Shown piece after piece: positions 50,685-58,920 of a stretch of DNA of 64,000 nt. Every line of letters begins with the position of its first letter. Position 1 is the stretch's first letter. A program made the position numbers and the translations under genes. The notes beneath the pieces were generated by a model. The model did no database searches and was not told the DNA's origin. It was given only the letters and a program-made list of their open reading frames with translations. This DNA is from Streptomyces zaomyceticus (GTDB lineage: Bacteria; Actinomycetota; Actinomycetes; Streptomycetales; Streptomycetaceae), in assembly GCF_014656215.1 (NCBI RefSeq), contig NZ_BNBZ01000013.1, forward strand, positions 1 through 64,000, given 5' to 3'.

Positions 50685-51826
50685 CAGGTGGGACGGCGGG
50701 TCAGGAGCCAGGGTTCGACGACGCCGAGGCCACGGACCGGGCGCTGCCACATCGGCTGGAGCGCGAAGCGGTACGTGGCGGACTGCCGGCCCTCCTTCTC
50801 GGCGCGGACCGCCGCCTCGGCGGCCTCCGCCTCCGAGACGGGCGCCTCACCCGTCCTGGACAGCTCCTCCGCGAGCGCGCCGTCGACCAGGACGGCGTCC
50901 TTCGGCGCTATCGAGGTGAGGCGGCTGGCCAGGTTCACGGTGGTGCCGAAGACATCGCCCATCCGGGTCGTCACGGTGCCGAAGGCGATGCCGACGCGCA
51001 GCGCGGGCATCGTCTCGTCGTGGCTGAGGGTCTCGATCAGGCGCAGGGCGATCTCGGCGGCCGTACCGGCGTCGTCGGCGGCGTACAGCACCTCGTCGCC
51101 GAGGGTCTTGATGAGCCGGCCGCCGTGCGCGGCGACCAGGTCGGCGCAGGTCGTCTCGAAGGCCTCGACCAGCTCGCCGAGCTCCTCCTCCTCCAGGCGG
51201 CGGGTGAGCCGGGTGAAGCCGACCAGGTCGGCGAAACCGACGGCGAGCCGCCGGTCGACCATCTCCTCGTCGTCGGCCGCCTGCACGAGCACCCGGCCGG
51301 TGGCGGCGGCGAGCTGCCGGCGCCACACGTAGATGAGGAACTCCTCCAGCTCGGGCAGGAGCAGCTCGACCAGGGGGTACGTGACCTCGGTGCGGGTCAT
51401 GCCGGGCTCCGGAGGCTCGGTGAGGCCCTCCAGGAAGGAGTCGATCTGCCACTCGGCGAGCCGGGCGGTGGTCTGTCCGGTGGACCGGGCGACCTGCACG
51501 GCCATCGGCTCGCTGAGCAGCCCGGCCTCGACGAGACCGGCGAGCCGGCGCAGGGCGAGGACGTCGGCCTCGGTGAGCGCCTTGGCCTGGCCGATGTCGG
51601 CGAAGCCCATGGCGCGCCAGAACCGGGAGGCGAGCTCCATGGAGACGCCGGCGGTGCGGGCGGCCTGGAACGGGGTGTAGCGGCGGTCCGCGCCGAGGAT
51701 GAGCTGTTCGAGGCGGATGGCGAGGGGGTCGTCGCTCGGCTCGGCCGTGTGGTCGACCTCGTGATGGGGGGTGGGGTACGTGGGAGGCTCGGGCGCGCCG
51801 CCCTCGCTCTCGTCGTCGACGGTCAC
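50684..51826 (-). CDS. cya: Class III adenylate cyclase
   Basis: This 380-aa enzyme makes cAMP from ATP. The N-terminal region (about 30-170) has a helical domain (FQAARTAGVSMELASRFWRAMGF, EADVLALRRLAGLVEAGLL) like the HTH-type sensory module of actinobacterial Cya. The catalytic domain at about 195-350 has AVGFADLVGFTRLTRRL with the metal-binding Asp, HGGRLIKTLGDEVLY and GDVFGTTVNLASRLTSIA. The start is GTG at 51826 behind GCAGGAGG, which excludes the 22 extra residues of the longer frame. cAMP from Cya supports germination and development in S. coelicolor. Confidence 0.92.
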   Translation of the reverse strand: MTVDDESEGGAPEPPTYPTPHHEVDHTAEPSDDPLAIRLEQLILGADRRYTPFQAARTAGVSMELASRFWRAMGFADIGQAKALTEADVLALRRLAGLVEAGLLSEPMAVQVARSTGQTTARLAEWQIDSFLEGLTEPPEPGMTRTEVTYPLVELLLPELEEFLIYVWRRQLAAATGRVLVQAADDEEMVDRRLAVGFADLVGFTRLTRRLEEEELGELVEAFETTCADLVAAHGGRLIKTLGDEVLYAADDAGTAAEIALRLIETLSHDETMPALRVGIAFGTVTTRMGDVFGTTVNLASRLTSIAPKDAVLVDGALAEELSRTGEAPVSEAEAAEAAVRAEKEGRQSATYRFALQPMWQRPVRGLGVVEPWLLTRRPT

Positions 51827-52041
51827 CGGCCGCCTCCTGCCCGTTCCCTGCCCACTTGCCCTGCCGATCTGTAGCCCTGGATCGCGGTCCACGATACGAC
51901 AGGTGTGGCTTGGCTCACGCGCTTACGGCCGTCGCCCATGTTTCGGGCCCCCTGATTGCGCCGGACGCGGAGTGCGCGGCCCCCGGGGCGCACGGCCACG
52001 GGGGCGCGGGGCGCGTCGGGGGTGCGCCCGGACCCGGCGGG

Positions 52042-52893
52042 TCAGCCGGCCGATCGCAGGTGGACGATGTCGCCCGCGCCGACCGCTTCCGTGCCGCCGC
52101 CCTCCGTGGCCACCACCAGGCGTCCGTCGCCGTCGAGGGCGACCGCCTCGCCCTCCAGCATCCGCTCGCCGGGCAGCTCGGCGCGGACCCGGCGGCCGAG
52201 GGTGGCGCAGCCGGCCGCGTACGCCGCCTGGAGCCCGGAGGCCTCGGGGTCGCCGTCGGCCCGCACCCAGTCCCCGTACCACTGGGCGAGGGAGCGCAGG
52301 ACGGCCCGGACGAGCGTGTCGCGGTCGGTGGAGACCGCTCCGGCGAGGAGGAGGGAGCCCGCCGCCGGGACGGGGAGTTCGTCCTCGCGGAGGCTGACGT
52401 TGATGCCGAGGCCGACGACGATGCCGTCGGCGCCGGCCCGCTCGGCGAGGATGCCGCCGGTCTTGCGTTCTTCGCCCTCGACGGAAATCAGCAGGTCGTT
52501 GGGCCACTTGAGGGACATGTCGACCCCGGCGGCCTTCGCGAGGCCGGTCGCCGCGGCCACACCGGTGAGCAGCGGGAGCCAGCCCCAGCGCTGGACCGGC
52601 ACCTGCGGCTTGAGGAGGACGGAGAGGAAGAGGCCGGAGCGGGCCGGAGCCGTCCACGAGCGGTCGAGCCGGCCGCGGCCGGAGGTCTGCTCCTCGGCGA
52701 CGAGTACGGCGCCTTCGGGCAGCTCGTCGGCGCGGGCGGCGAGGTCGCTGTTGGTGGATCCGGTGGTGGTGACCACGTCGAGGGAGGTCCACAGGCCGTC
52801 GGGGAGGACGAGGGCGCGGCGCAGTGCGGGAGCGTTCAGCGGGGGCCGGTCGAGGTCGGACCAGGGTCCGCCGGAGCCTTGAGAGGACGTCAT
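52042..52893 (-). CDS. birA: Biotin-[acetyl-CoA-carboxylase] ligase
   Basis: This 283-aa enzyme activates biotin with ATP and attaches it to the lysine of biotin carrier domains such as that of AccA2. It lacks the N-terminal HTH of E. coli BirA, so it is a ligase only. Motifs are STNSDLAARA, EEQTSGRGRLDRSWTAP (the GRGRxxR biotinoyl-AMP loop), LKWPNDLLI and GGILAE, with GLGINVS. It has a C-terminal SH3-like part (ALDGDGRLVVATEGG). The start is ATG at 52893, divergent from pccB. Confidence 0.94.
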   Translation of the reverse strand: MTSSQGSGGPWSDLDRPPLNAPALRRALVLPDGLWTSLDVVTTTGSTNSDLAARADELPEGAVLVAEEQTSGRGRLDRSWTAPARSGLFLSVLLKPQVPVQRWGWLPLLTGVAAATGLAKAAGVDMSLKWPNDLLISVEGEERKTGGILAERAGADGIVVGLGINVSLREDELPVPAAGSLLLAGAVSTDRDTLVRAVLRSLAQWYGDWVRADGDPEASGLQAAYAAGCATLGRRVRAELPGERMLEGEAVALDGDGRLVVATEGGGTEAVGAGDIVHLRSAG

Positions 52894-53027
52894 GCAAGCC
52901 AGACTAGGTGTGGCAAAGACCGCAGTGCCGAACCGTATCGGCGTCGATACGCTACGGCTCAGTAGCTGAGCAGTAGCCCATTCGTAGTCAACGAACCCCC
53001 CGTGACCAGGCAGGGAGCCGCATCCCG

Positions 53028-54620
53028 ATGTCCGAGCCGGCAGAGCAGTACGAGATCGACATTCACACGACCGCAGGCAAGATCGCGGACCTCAAGCGCC
53101 GTATCGACGAGGCCACCCATGCCGGCTCGGAGCGTGCGGTGGAGAAGCAGCACGCGAAGGGCAAGCTGACCGCACGCGAACGGATCGCCCTGCTGCTCGA
53201 CGAGGGGTCCTTCGTCGAGCTGGACGAACTGGCCCGCCACCGGTCGACCAACTTCGGCCTGGAGAAGAACCGCCCGTACGGAGACGGTGTCGTCACCGGC
53301 TACGGCACGGTGGACGGGCGCCCGGTCGCCGTCTTCTCGCAGGACTTCACGGTCTTCGGCGGTGCGCTGGGCGAGACGTACGGCCAGAAGATCATCAAGG
53401 TGATGGACTTCGCCCTCAAGACGGGCTGCCCGGTCATCGGCATCAACGACTCCGGCGGCGCCCGCATCCAGGAGGGTGTGAGCGCGCTCGGCATGTACGG
53501 CGAGATCTTCCGCCGCAACACCCACGCCTCCGGGGTGATCCCGCAGATCTCCCTGGTCGTCGGTCCGTGCGCGGGCGGTGCGGTCTACTCCCCCGCGATC
53601 ACCGACTTCACGGTGATGGTGGACCAGACCTCGCACATGTTCATCACGGGTCCCGACGTCATCAAGACGGTGACCGGCGAGGACGTGGGCTTCGAGGAGC
53701 TGGGCGGTGCCCGGACGCACAACGCGACCTCGGGCGTGGCGCACCACATGGCGGGTGACGAGAAGGACGCCATCGAGTACGTGAAGTCCCTGCTGTCCTA
53801 CCTTCCGTCGAACAACCTCTCGGAGGCGCCGGCCTTCCCGGAGGTCGCGGAGACCGAGGTGACGGACGAGGACCGCGAGCTGGACGCGCTGATCCCGGAC
53901 TCGGCGAACCAGCCGTACGACATGCACAAGGTCATCGAGCACGTCCTCGACGACGGCGAGTTCCTGGAGACGCAGTCGCTGTTCGCGCCGAACATCCTGA
54001 CCGGCTTCGGCCGTGTCGAGGGCTTCCCGGTGGGCGTGGTCGCCAACCAGCCGATGCAGTTCGCGGGTTGCCTCGACATCGACGCGAGCGAGAAGGCCGC
54101 GCGGTTCGTCCGCACCTGTGACGCCTTCAACATCCCGGTCCTCACCTTCGTGGACGTGCCGGGCTTCCTGCCGGGCGTGGACCAGGAGTACGGCGGCATC
54201 ATCCGGCGCGGCGCGAAGCTGATCTACGCGTACGCGGAGGCGACGGTCCCGCTGATCACGGTGATCACGCGGAAGGCCTTCGGCGGCGCCTACGACGTCA
54301 TGGGCTCCAAGCACCTGGGCGCGGACCTGAACCTGGCGTGGCCGACGGCGCAGATCGCGGTGATGGGCGCGCAGGGCGCGGTCAACATCCTGCACCGCAG
54401 GACGATCGCCGAGGCGGACGATCAGGAGGCGGAGCGGGCGCGGCTGATGCGGGAGTACGAGGACGCCCTGCTCAACCCGTACATCGCGGCCGAGCGCGGT
54501 TACATCGACGGTGTGGTCATGCCGTCGGACACCCGCCCGCAGATCGTGAAGGGGCTGCGTCAGCTGCGTACGAAGCGGGAATCCCTGCCTCCGAAGAAGC
54601 ACGGCAACATCCCGCTCTAG
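53028..54620 (+). CDS. pccB: Propionyl-CoA carboxylase beta (carboxyltransferase) subunit
   Basis: This 530-aa carboxyltransferase moves CO2 from biotin to propionyl-CoA, giving methylmalonyl-CoA for polyketides and central metabolism. The oxyanion glycine pairs are in GINDSGGARIQEGVSAL and in TRKAFGGAYDVMGSKHLGAD. The substrate-specificity residue (Asp422 in S. coelicolor PccB) lies in the AKLIYAYAEATVPLITVITRKAFGGAYDVM region. The length and sequence are those of PccB rather than AccB. ATG at 53028. It is followed after 33 bp by pccE. Confidence 0.93.
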   Translation: MSEPAEQYEIDIHTTAGKIADLKRRIDEATHAGSERAVEKQHAKGKLTARERIALLLDEGSFVELDELARHRSTNFGLEKNRPYGDGVVTGYGTVDGRPVAVFSQDFTVFGGALGETYGQKIIKVMDFALKTGCPVIGINDSGGARIQEGVSALGMYGEIFRRNTHASGVIPQISLVVGPCAGGAVYSPAITDFTVMVDQTSHMFITGPDVIKTVTGEDVGFEELGGARTHNATSGVAHHMAGDEKDAIEYVKSLLSYLPSNNLSEAPAFPEVAETEVTDEDRELDALIPDSANQPYDMHKVIEHVLDDGEFLETQSLFAPNILTGFGRVEGFPVGVVANQPMQFAGCLDIDASEKAARFVRTCDAFNIPVLTFVDVPGFLPGVDQEYGGIIRRGAKLIYAYAEATVPLITVITRKAFGGAYDVMGSKHLGADLNLAWPTAQIAVMGAQGAVNILHRRTIAEADDQEAERARLMREYEDALLNPYIAAERGYIDGVVMPSDTRPQIVKGLRQLRTKRESLPPKKHGNIPL

Positions 54621-54653
54621 GCCTCCCCGGACCTGACCCTTCAAGGAGTCGAC

Positions 54654-54863
54654 ATGATCAAGGTCGTACGAGGAAACCCGACCCCGGAGGAGTTGGCCGC
54701 CGCACTGGCGGTGGTTCAGGCGCGGGCCGCGGCGACGGCGGCGTCCGCCGAGAGCGGCGGCCCCGCGGTGCCGGAGGGCTGGTCGGACCCCTCCCGGATC
54801 GCGCGTGCGGTCCGGCACCGTCCGGGCCCGCGGGCCTGGGCGAGGTCGTACTGGCCCGTGTGA
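54654..54863 (+). CDS. pccE: Acyl-CoA carboxylase epsilon subunit
   Basis: This 69-aa subunit stabilises the alpha-beta carboxylase complex. The N-terminal MIKVVRGNPTPEELAAALAVVQARAA is the diagnostic block, followed by an Ala/Gly/Ser linker and PGPRAWARSYWPV at the C-terminus, as in AccE/PccE. ATG at 54654 follows AAGGAG. It is co-transcribed with pccB. Confidence 0.92.
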   Translation: MIKVVRGNPTPEELAAALAVVQARAAATAASAESGGPAVPEGWSDPSRIARAVRHRPGPRAWARSYWPV

Positions 54864-54880
54864 TCGCGAGCAGTCACGGA

Positions 54881-54918
54881 GAAAGGCCGGGCCCCGTGTG
54901 CGGGGGGTCCGGCCTTTC
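54881..54918. terminator. Bidirectional hairpin after pccE
   Basis: GAAAGGCCGG pairs with CCGGCCTTTC, with additional G/C pairing inside and a short loop. It lies between the pccB-pccE transcript and the convergent MFS gene. Confidence 0.75.
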
Positions 54919-54947
54919 GCGTTCTCCGTCACTCGCCGGGGCATCCG

Positions 54948-56387
54948 TCACGTACGGCGCAGGAAGACGCCGGCAAGGACGGCTCCGGCCACCACGATCG
55001 CCGCGTTCACCAGGACCGCGAGGCCGATGCCGTCGAGGAGGACGGGCGAGGTGACGACGACGGCGCTCATGATCGGGGTGCCCATGGTGATGCCGATCTG
55101 CTGGGTCATGGTCGCGAGGCCGGTCGCCGTGCCCTGCTCGTGGTCGGGGATCCCCGACGTGGCGGTGACCATGAAGCCGACGATGGCGAGCATGTTGCCG
55201 ACGCCGCCGACGAAGGTCGCGGCGAGCAGCAGCCAGAGGCTGCCCCGGTCGTCGCCGAGTCCGTAGAGGGCGAGGGTCGCGACGGCCTGGAGGAGACCGC
55301 CGGAGACCAGGGCGGTACGGGCGCCGAAGCGGCCGATGAAGCGGGAGGCGAACACCCCGCCGATGACCGTGCCCGCGCCGAGGACGCCGAAGGAGAGGCC
55401 GGCGGCGAGCGGGGAGAAGCCGAGGACGTCCTGGAGGTACAGCGTCATCAGGAAGACCAGTGAGGTCTCGGTGACGAAGGCGACGAGCCCGGCGAGGTTG
55501 CCCCAGACGACGGTGCGGCGCGTGAGGATGCGTACGGGCACCAGGGGCGAGGCCGCCCGCCGCTCGACGAACCAGAAGGCGACGAGCAGGGCGACGCCGA
55601 GGACGAGGGCCAGGGGTTCGGTCGTCAGGCCGTAGACCAGGGCGAGGAGTCCGCCGGTGACGGTGATCGCGCCGGGCACGTCGAGCCTGGGGCGGACGGC
55701 GGGGCGGCTCTCCGTGAGGACGATCGGGGCGACGACGAGGACGGCGAGGGCCACCGGGACGTTGACGAGGAAGGCCCAGCGCCAGGAGAGCAGGTCGGTG
55801 AGGACGCCGCCGAGGATCGCGCCGGTGGTGAAGCCCGCGGACATGAGGGCGCCGTTGAGACCGAGCGCGCGGGCCCGCAGCGGGCCTTCGGGGAAGGAGG
55901 AGGTGAGCAGCGAGAGCCCGGCGGGGGTGACGGCGGCGGTGGCGAGGCCCTGGGCGACACGGGCGGCCATCAGCATCTCGGGGCCGGTGGCGAGGCCGCC
56001 GACGAGGGAGGAGATCCCGAGGAGAGCCATGCCGCCGAGGAAGAGGCGGCGGCGGCCGACGAGGTCGGCGACGCGCCCGAAGAGCAGGGTGAATCCGGCG
56101 GCCGCGAGGGCGAAGGCGGTGGCGATCCACTGGAGGCCGCCGAGGGTGAAGCCGAGTCCCTGGCCGATGACCGGCAGGGCGACGTTCAGGATCGAGAAGT
56201 CCACGGCCAGCATGAACTGGGCGAGGAGGAGGACGACGAGGACGAGCCGCATCCGGCCGGTCATGCGTGCGTCCGTCGGCGCGGCGGTCGGGGCGGTGGA
56301 CCGATCGGCCGTGGACTGTTCGACGGACTGCGGGTGATCGGCCGCCCGAGGGTGGCCGGCGGGCTTGGGGTGATCCAGGGCAACCAT
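54948..56387 (-). CDS. MFS transporter, DHA2 family (drug export)
   Basis: This 479-aa carrier has 14 predicted transmembrane helices. A soluble N-terminal about 45 residues precede MRLVLVVLLLAQFMLAVDFSILNVALPVIG, the typical DHA2 motif with VDxxIVNVALP. The helix 2-3 loop FGRVADLVGRRRLFLGG is motif A, and the helix 5 region MSAGFTTGAILGGVLTD resembles motif C. It probably exports a hydrophobic drug by proton antiport. The start is ATG at 56387, divergent from the TetR gene which probably represses it. Confidence 0.92.
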   Translation of the reverse strand: MVALDHPKPAGHPRAADHPQSVEQSTADRSTAPTAAPTDARMTGRMRLVLVVLLLAQFMLAVDFSILNVALPVIGQGLGFTLGGLQWIATAFALAAAGFTLLFGRVADLVGRRRLFLGGMALLGISSLVGGLATGPEMLMAARVAQGLATAAVTPAGLSLLTSSFPEGPLRARALGLNGALMSAGFTTGAILGGVLTDLLSWRWAFLVNVPVALAVLVVAPIVLTESRPAVRPRLDVPGAITVTGGLLALVYGLTTEPLALVLGVALLVAFWFVERRAASPLVPVRILTRRTVVWGNLAGLVAFVTETSLVFLMTLYLQDVLGFSPLAAGLSFGVLGAGTVIGGVFASRFIGRFGARTALVSGGLLQAVATLALYGLGDDRGSLWLLLAATFVGGVGNMLAIVGFMVTATSGIPDHEQGTATGLATMTQQIGITMGTPIMSAVVVTSPVLLDGIGLAVLVNAAIVVAGAVLAGVFLRRT

Positions 56388-56475
56388 GCGTACGACCCCT
56401 TAATGGGAGACTGGTTCCGTTAAGATGTCCCGTACCGTAGCAGAGTCGATGGCGTTAATGGAACAGGAGACCCAT
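56388..56475. promoter_or_regulatory. Divergent promoter/operator region of the MFS and TetR genes
   Basis: This 88-bp gap contains TTCCGTTAA (56415-56423) and an inverted near-copy TTAATGGAA (56455-56463), 8 of 9 matching. It also holds CCTTAATGG next to the MFS start. Such paired sites are expected for TetR autoregulation; binding is inferred. Confidence 0.5.
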
Positions 56476-57093
56476 TTGACTGAGAGCCAGCCGGCCTCGC
56501 CCGGCACCCTGCGTCCCGGCGGCCGCACCGCGAAGGTCCGCAGGGCCGTCCTCGACGCCGCCCGGGACGCCCTCGCCGAGAGCGGCTTCCACGCCCTGAA
56601 CATGGACCGGATCGCCGCGAGCGCGGGCGTCGGCAAGACCACCGTGTACCGCCGCTGGGGCTCCCCCGTCGGCCTGGTCACCGACCTCCTGCACGACATG
56701 GCCGAGCAGTCCCTGCCCGCCTCCGACACCGGCAGCCTCGCGGGCGACCTGCGGGCCAACGCCGAACTCGTCCGCGCCACCCTCACCGACACCCGGATGG
56801 GAGCCGTCTTCCGAGCCGTCATCTCCGCGGCGGGCTGCGACGAGGAGTGCGCCCGCGCACTCGCCGGCTTCTACCGGACCCGGCTGGACGAATGGACCCC
56901 CGTCGTCGCCAAGGGCGCGGCCCGCGGCGAGATCCCGGCGGGGACGGACCCGACCGAACTGCTCCGCGCCGTCTCCGCGCCGCTCTACTACCGCTTCACG
57001 GTCACCCACGAGGAGGTCACCGCGGACGTGGCGGAACGGGCGGTCACGGCCGCGCTCGCGGCGGCGAAGGACGGAGTGTTCGCCCGCCCGTAA
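56476..57093 (+). CDS. TetR family regulator
   Basis: This 205-aa protein has its HTH at about residues 25-70 (RRAVLDAARDALAESGFHALNMDRIAASAGVGKTTVYRRWGSPVGLVTDLL). A TetR_C ligand domain follows with the DLRANAELVRATLTDTRMGAVF pattern. TTG at 56476 is preferred because AGGAG lies 6 nt upstream; ATG at 56458 or 56425 would extend the protein into the operator region. It presumably represses itself and the divergent MFS gene. The ligand is unknown. Confidence 0.88.
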   Translation: MTESQPASPGTLRPGGRTAKVRRAVLDAARDALAESGFHALNMDRIAASAGVGKTTVYRRWGSPVGLVTDLLHDMAEQSLPASDTGSLAGDLRANAELVRATLTDTRMGAVFRAVISAAGCDEECARALAGFYRTRLDEWTPVVAKGAARGEIPAGTDPTELLRAVSAPLYYRFTVTHEEVTADVAERAVTAALAAAKDGVFARP

Positions 57094-57138
57094 CGGCCGG
57101 TTGCCCGTCCGTTCGTCCGCGAATAGTCCTTCGGCACC

Positions 57139-57170
57139 GGGGCGCCTGAGTATCCGTACTCAGGCGCCCC
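57139..57170. terminator. Hairpin between the TetR and MmpB-like genes
   Basis: A 14-bp perfect stem with a TCCG tetraloop (57139-57152 with 57157-57170). It is placed to terminate the TetR transcript and ends 27 nt before the small gene, so it could also lie in that gene's leader. Confidence 0.75.
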
Positions 57171-57197
57171 GCCCGTCCCGCCCGCAGGATCGAAGAC

Positions 57198-57326
57198 ATG
57201 CTGTGGTCGGACCCGAAGAATCAGCCGCCGAAGTTCATGCGCGACATGCAGGCGATGCTCCGTCGCGCGGGCGTGCTGCTGGCCCTGGCGATGGTGGTGG
57301 CGATGTTCGTCGTCAGCGCGCGCTAG
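57198..57326 (+). CDS. mmpB: MmpB-like small membrane protein
   Basis: This 42-aa single-pass protein, too short for most gene finders, begins MLWSDPKNQPPKFMRDMQAM. It then has an about 20-residue transmembrane helix (AGVLLALAMVVAMFVVSAR). The N-terminal LWSDP-PP pattern and the position next to maf and the acyl-CoA carboxylase genes match the morphogenetic membrane protein MmpB of Streptomyces as I remember it. The start is ATG at 57198 with AGGATCG upstream. The name is given with moderate confidence. Confidence 0.75.
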   Translation: MLWSDPKNQPPKFMRDMQAMLRRAGVLLALAMVVAMFVVSAR

Positions 57327-57415
57327 ACACCCGCTGGACACCCGCCGACCCGGGCGCGCCCGCGCGTGCCACGGCTCGACGGGAACGGCACCCCGTCACT
57401 GACTACGCTGCCCCC

Positions 57416-58021
57416 ATGACTGCCGAACCGCGCCGTGTGGTGCTCGCCTCCGCCTCCCCCGCCCGCCTCAACCTGCTCCGGCAGGCCGGGCTCGCCCCGG
57501 AGGTGATCGTGAGCGGGGTCGACGAGGACAAGACGCACGCCCCGACCCCCGCCGAGCTCGCGCTCGCCCTCGCGGAGGCGAAGGCCGCCCATGTGGCCGC
57601 CCGGCCCGAGGTGTTCGGCGCCCTGGTCATCGGCTGCGACTCGGTCCTGGAGCTCGACAAGCAGGCCCTCGGCAAGCCGGCCGACGCCGAGGAGGCCACC
57701 GCCCGCTGGAAGGCGATGCGCGGCCGCGTGGGCATCCTCCAGACCGGTCACTGCGTGTACGACACGGCCGCCAAGCGCTACGAGTCGGCGACGGCCTCCA
57801 CCGTGGTCCGCTTCGGCGAGCCGACGGACGAGGAGATCGCGGCGTACGTGGCGAGCGGCGAACCGCTGCACGTGGCGGGCGCCTTCACCCTGGACGGGCG
57901 CTCGGCGCCGTTCATCGACGGCATCGACGGCGACCCGGGCAATGTCATCGGCCTGTCGCTGCCGCTGCTGCGCACGCTCCTCGCGAAGCTGGACGTGCGG
58001 ATCACGGACCTCTGGGTCTGA
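57416..58021 (+). CDS. maf: Maf family nucleotide pyrophosphatase
   Basis: This 201-aa house-cleaning nucleotide pyrophosphatase has an N-terminus RRVVLASASPARLNLLRQAGL. The central ALVIGCDSVLELDKQALGKPADAEEA, QTGHCVYDT and EIAAYVASGEPLHVAGAFTLDGRSA complete the Maf signature. It hydrolyses modified or canonical nucleoside triphosphates to monophosphates and is linked to division in some bacteria. A -10-like TACGCT lies 7 nt before ATG at 57416 with no ribosome binding site, suggesting a leaderless transcript. Confidence 0.92.
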   Translation: MTAEPRRVVLASASPARLNLLRQAGLAPEVIVSGVDEDKTHAPTPAELALALAEAKAAHVAARPEVFGALVIGCDSVLELDKQALGKPADAEEATARWKAMRGRVGILQTGHCVYDTAAKRYESATASTVVRFGEPTDEEIAAYVASGEPLHVAGAFTLDGRSAPFIDGIDGDPGNVIGLSLPLLRTLLAKLDVRITDLWV

Positions 58022-58109
58022 GCCGGGTCCGCGGGCCGTCGGCCGGGGCGCCGCGGGCCGTGGAGCGACCCGGGCCGCGGGGGCGGGCCGGGCGCCGCGG
58101 GCCGCGGAG

Positions 58110-58565
58110 TTACGCGGGCGCCGGCGCCTCTTCGCGCGCCCCCGCGCCCTTCTCGCTCCCCTTGCCGTACGCCACCAGGGTGAGCACGATCAGGCCGAGC
58201 ACGAGCATCATGAACGCGAAGGCGCCCCAGCCGATCAGACCGACGGTGACCGCGCCCAGGATGCCGTGCACGACCGCGCAGCCGATGAGCAGACCCCGCC
58301 CGGCGCGCCCGGGCCGGCGGTCGCGGATGCCCGCGACGAGGGCGACGAGGCCGCAGAGGGCCAGCGCCACGCCGGAGGCGATCCCGAGCGCCCAGGTGCC
58401 GGTGTACATCGCGTCGGGATCCATCCCGTCGAGTGACATCGTCTGGGCCTTCACGAACCGTGCCATCACGGCGTTGATCGCGACGATCCCGGGCGCTTCG
58501 AGGAACAGCACCGCCGCCGTCACGAGAGCTATCGGTCTGCGGGCCACCTCGGCCACCCCCTGCAT
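58110..58565 (-). CDS. Conserved four-helix membrane protein
   Basis: This 151-aa protein has four hydrophobic segments: PIALVTAAVLFLEAPGIVAINAVMA, TWALGIASGVALALCGLVALVAG, GLLIGCAVVHGILGAVTVGLIGWGA and AFMMLVLGLIVLTLVAYG. A short charged C-terminal tail (GKGSEKGAGAREEAPAPA) follows. It is a conserved Streptomyces hypothetical between maf and accA2. ATG at 58565, after AACAGGCGA. Function unknown. Confidence 0.75.
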   Translation of the reverse strand: MQGVAEVARRPIALVTAAVLFLEAPGIVAINAVMARFVKAQTMSLDGMDPDAMYTGTWALGIASGVALALCGLVALVAGIRDRRPGRAGRGLLIGCAVVHGILGAVTVGLIGWGAFAFMMLVLGLIVLTLVAYGKGSEKGAGAREEAPAPA

Positions 58566-58920
58566 TCGCCTGTTACCGACAGTACGATCGACAGCGCGAA
58601 GGCTACTGGCCGGTAAACCCCTGGACAAGAGTGTGCGCACGACCGGCGACGGCGGACGGCAGCGCAAAGAATCGTTGGGCCATTCGTAGGGACTCCACAA
58701 AGAAACCCGAATGGCGACTGGCCGCATGAACAGAGACCTGCGCCACACCTCGGAGCTACTGTGCCGTAAAGGAACCCTGCGTACCGTGGTGCGACAAGGG
58801 AATTCACGACCCGAGCAGGCCCGGGGTCACGCTCCGTGTGGGCAAGCTCACCACTGGGGACGGGTCGAAAGGCCGTGTCGGCAGTCCCTAAACTCAGCTT
58901 GTTTCAAGGAGGGAGCCATC
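58566..58920. other. 355-bp gap upstream of accA2
   Basis: No convincing gene is seen. The gap contains the inverted repeat GCCATTCG (58679-58686) and CGAATGGC (58709-58716) with a 22-nt spacer, and a TAAACT box at about 58887 that could be a -10 for accA2. The promoter of the divergent membrane-protein gene is probably at the left end. Confidence 0.4.

Noticed and set aside
50564..51332. Plus-strand ORF with strong Shine-Dalgarno opposite cya
   Set aside because: It continues antisense through cya with shadow-type composition. A short peptide remains possible but cannot be supported.
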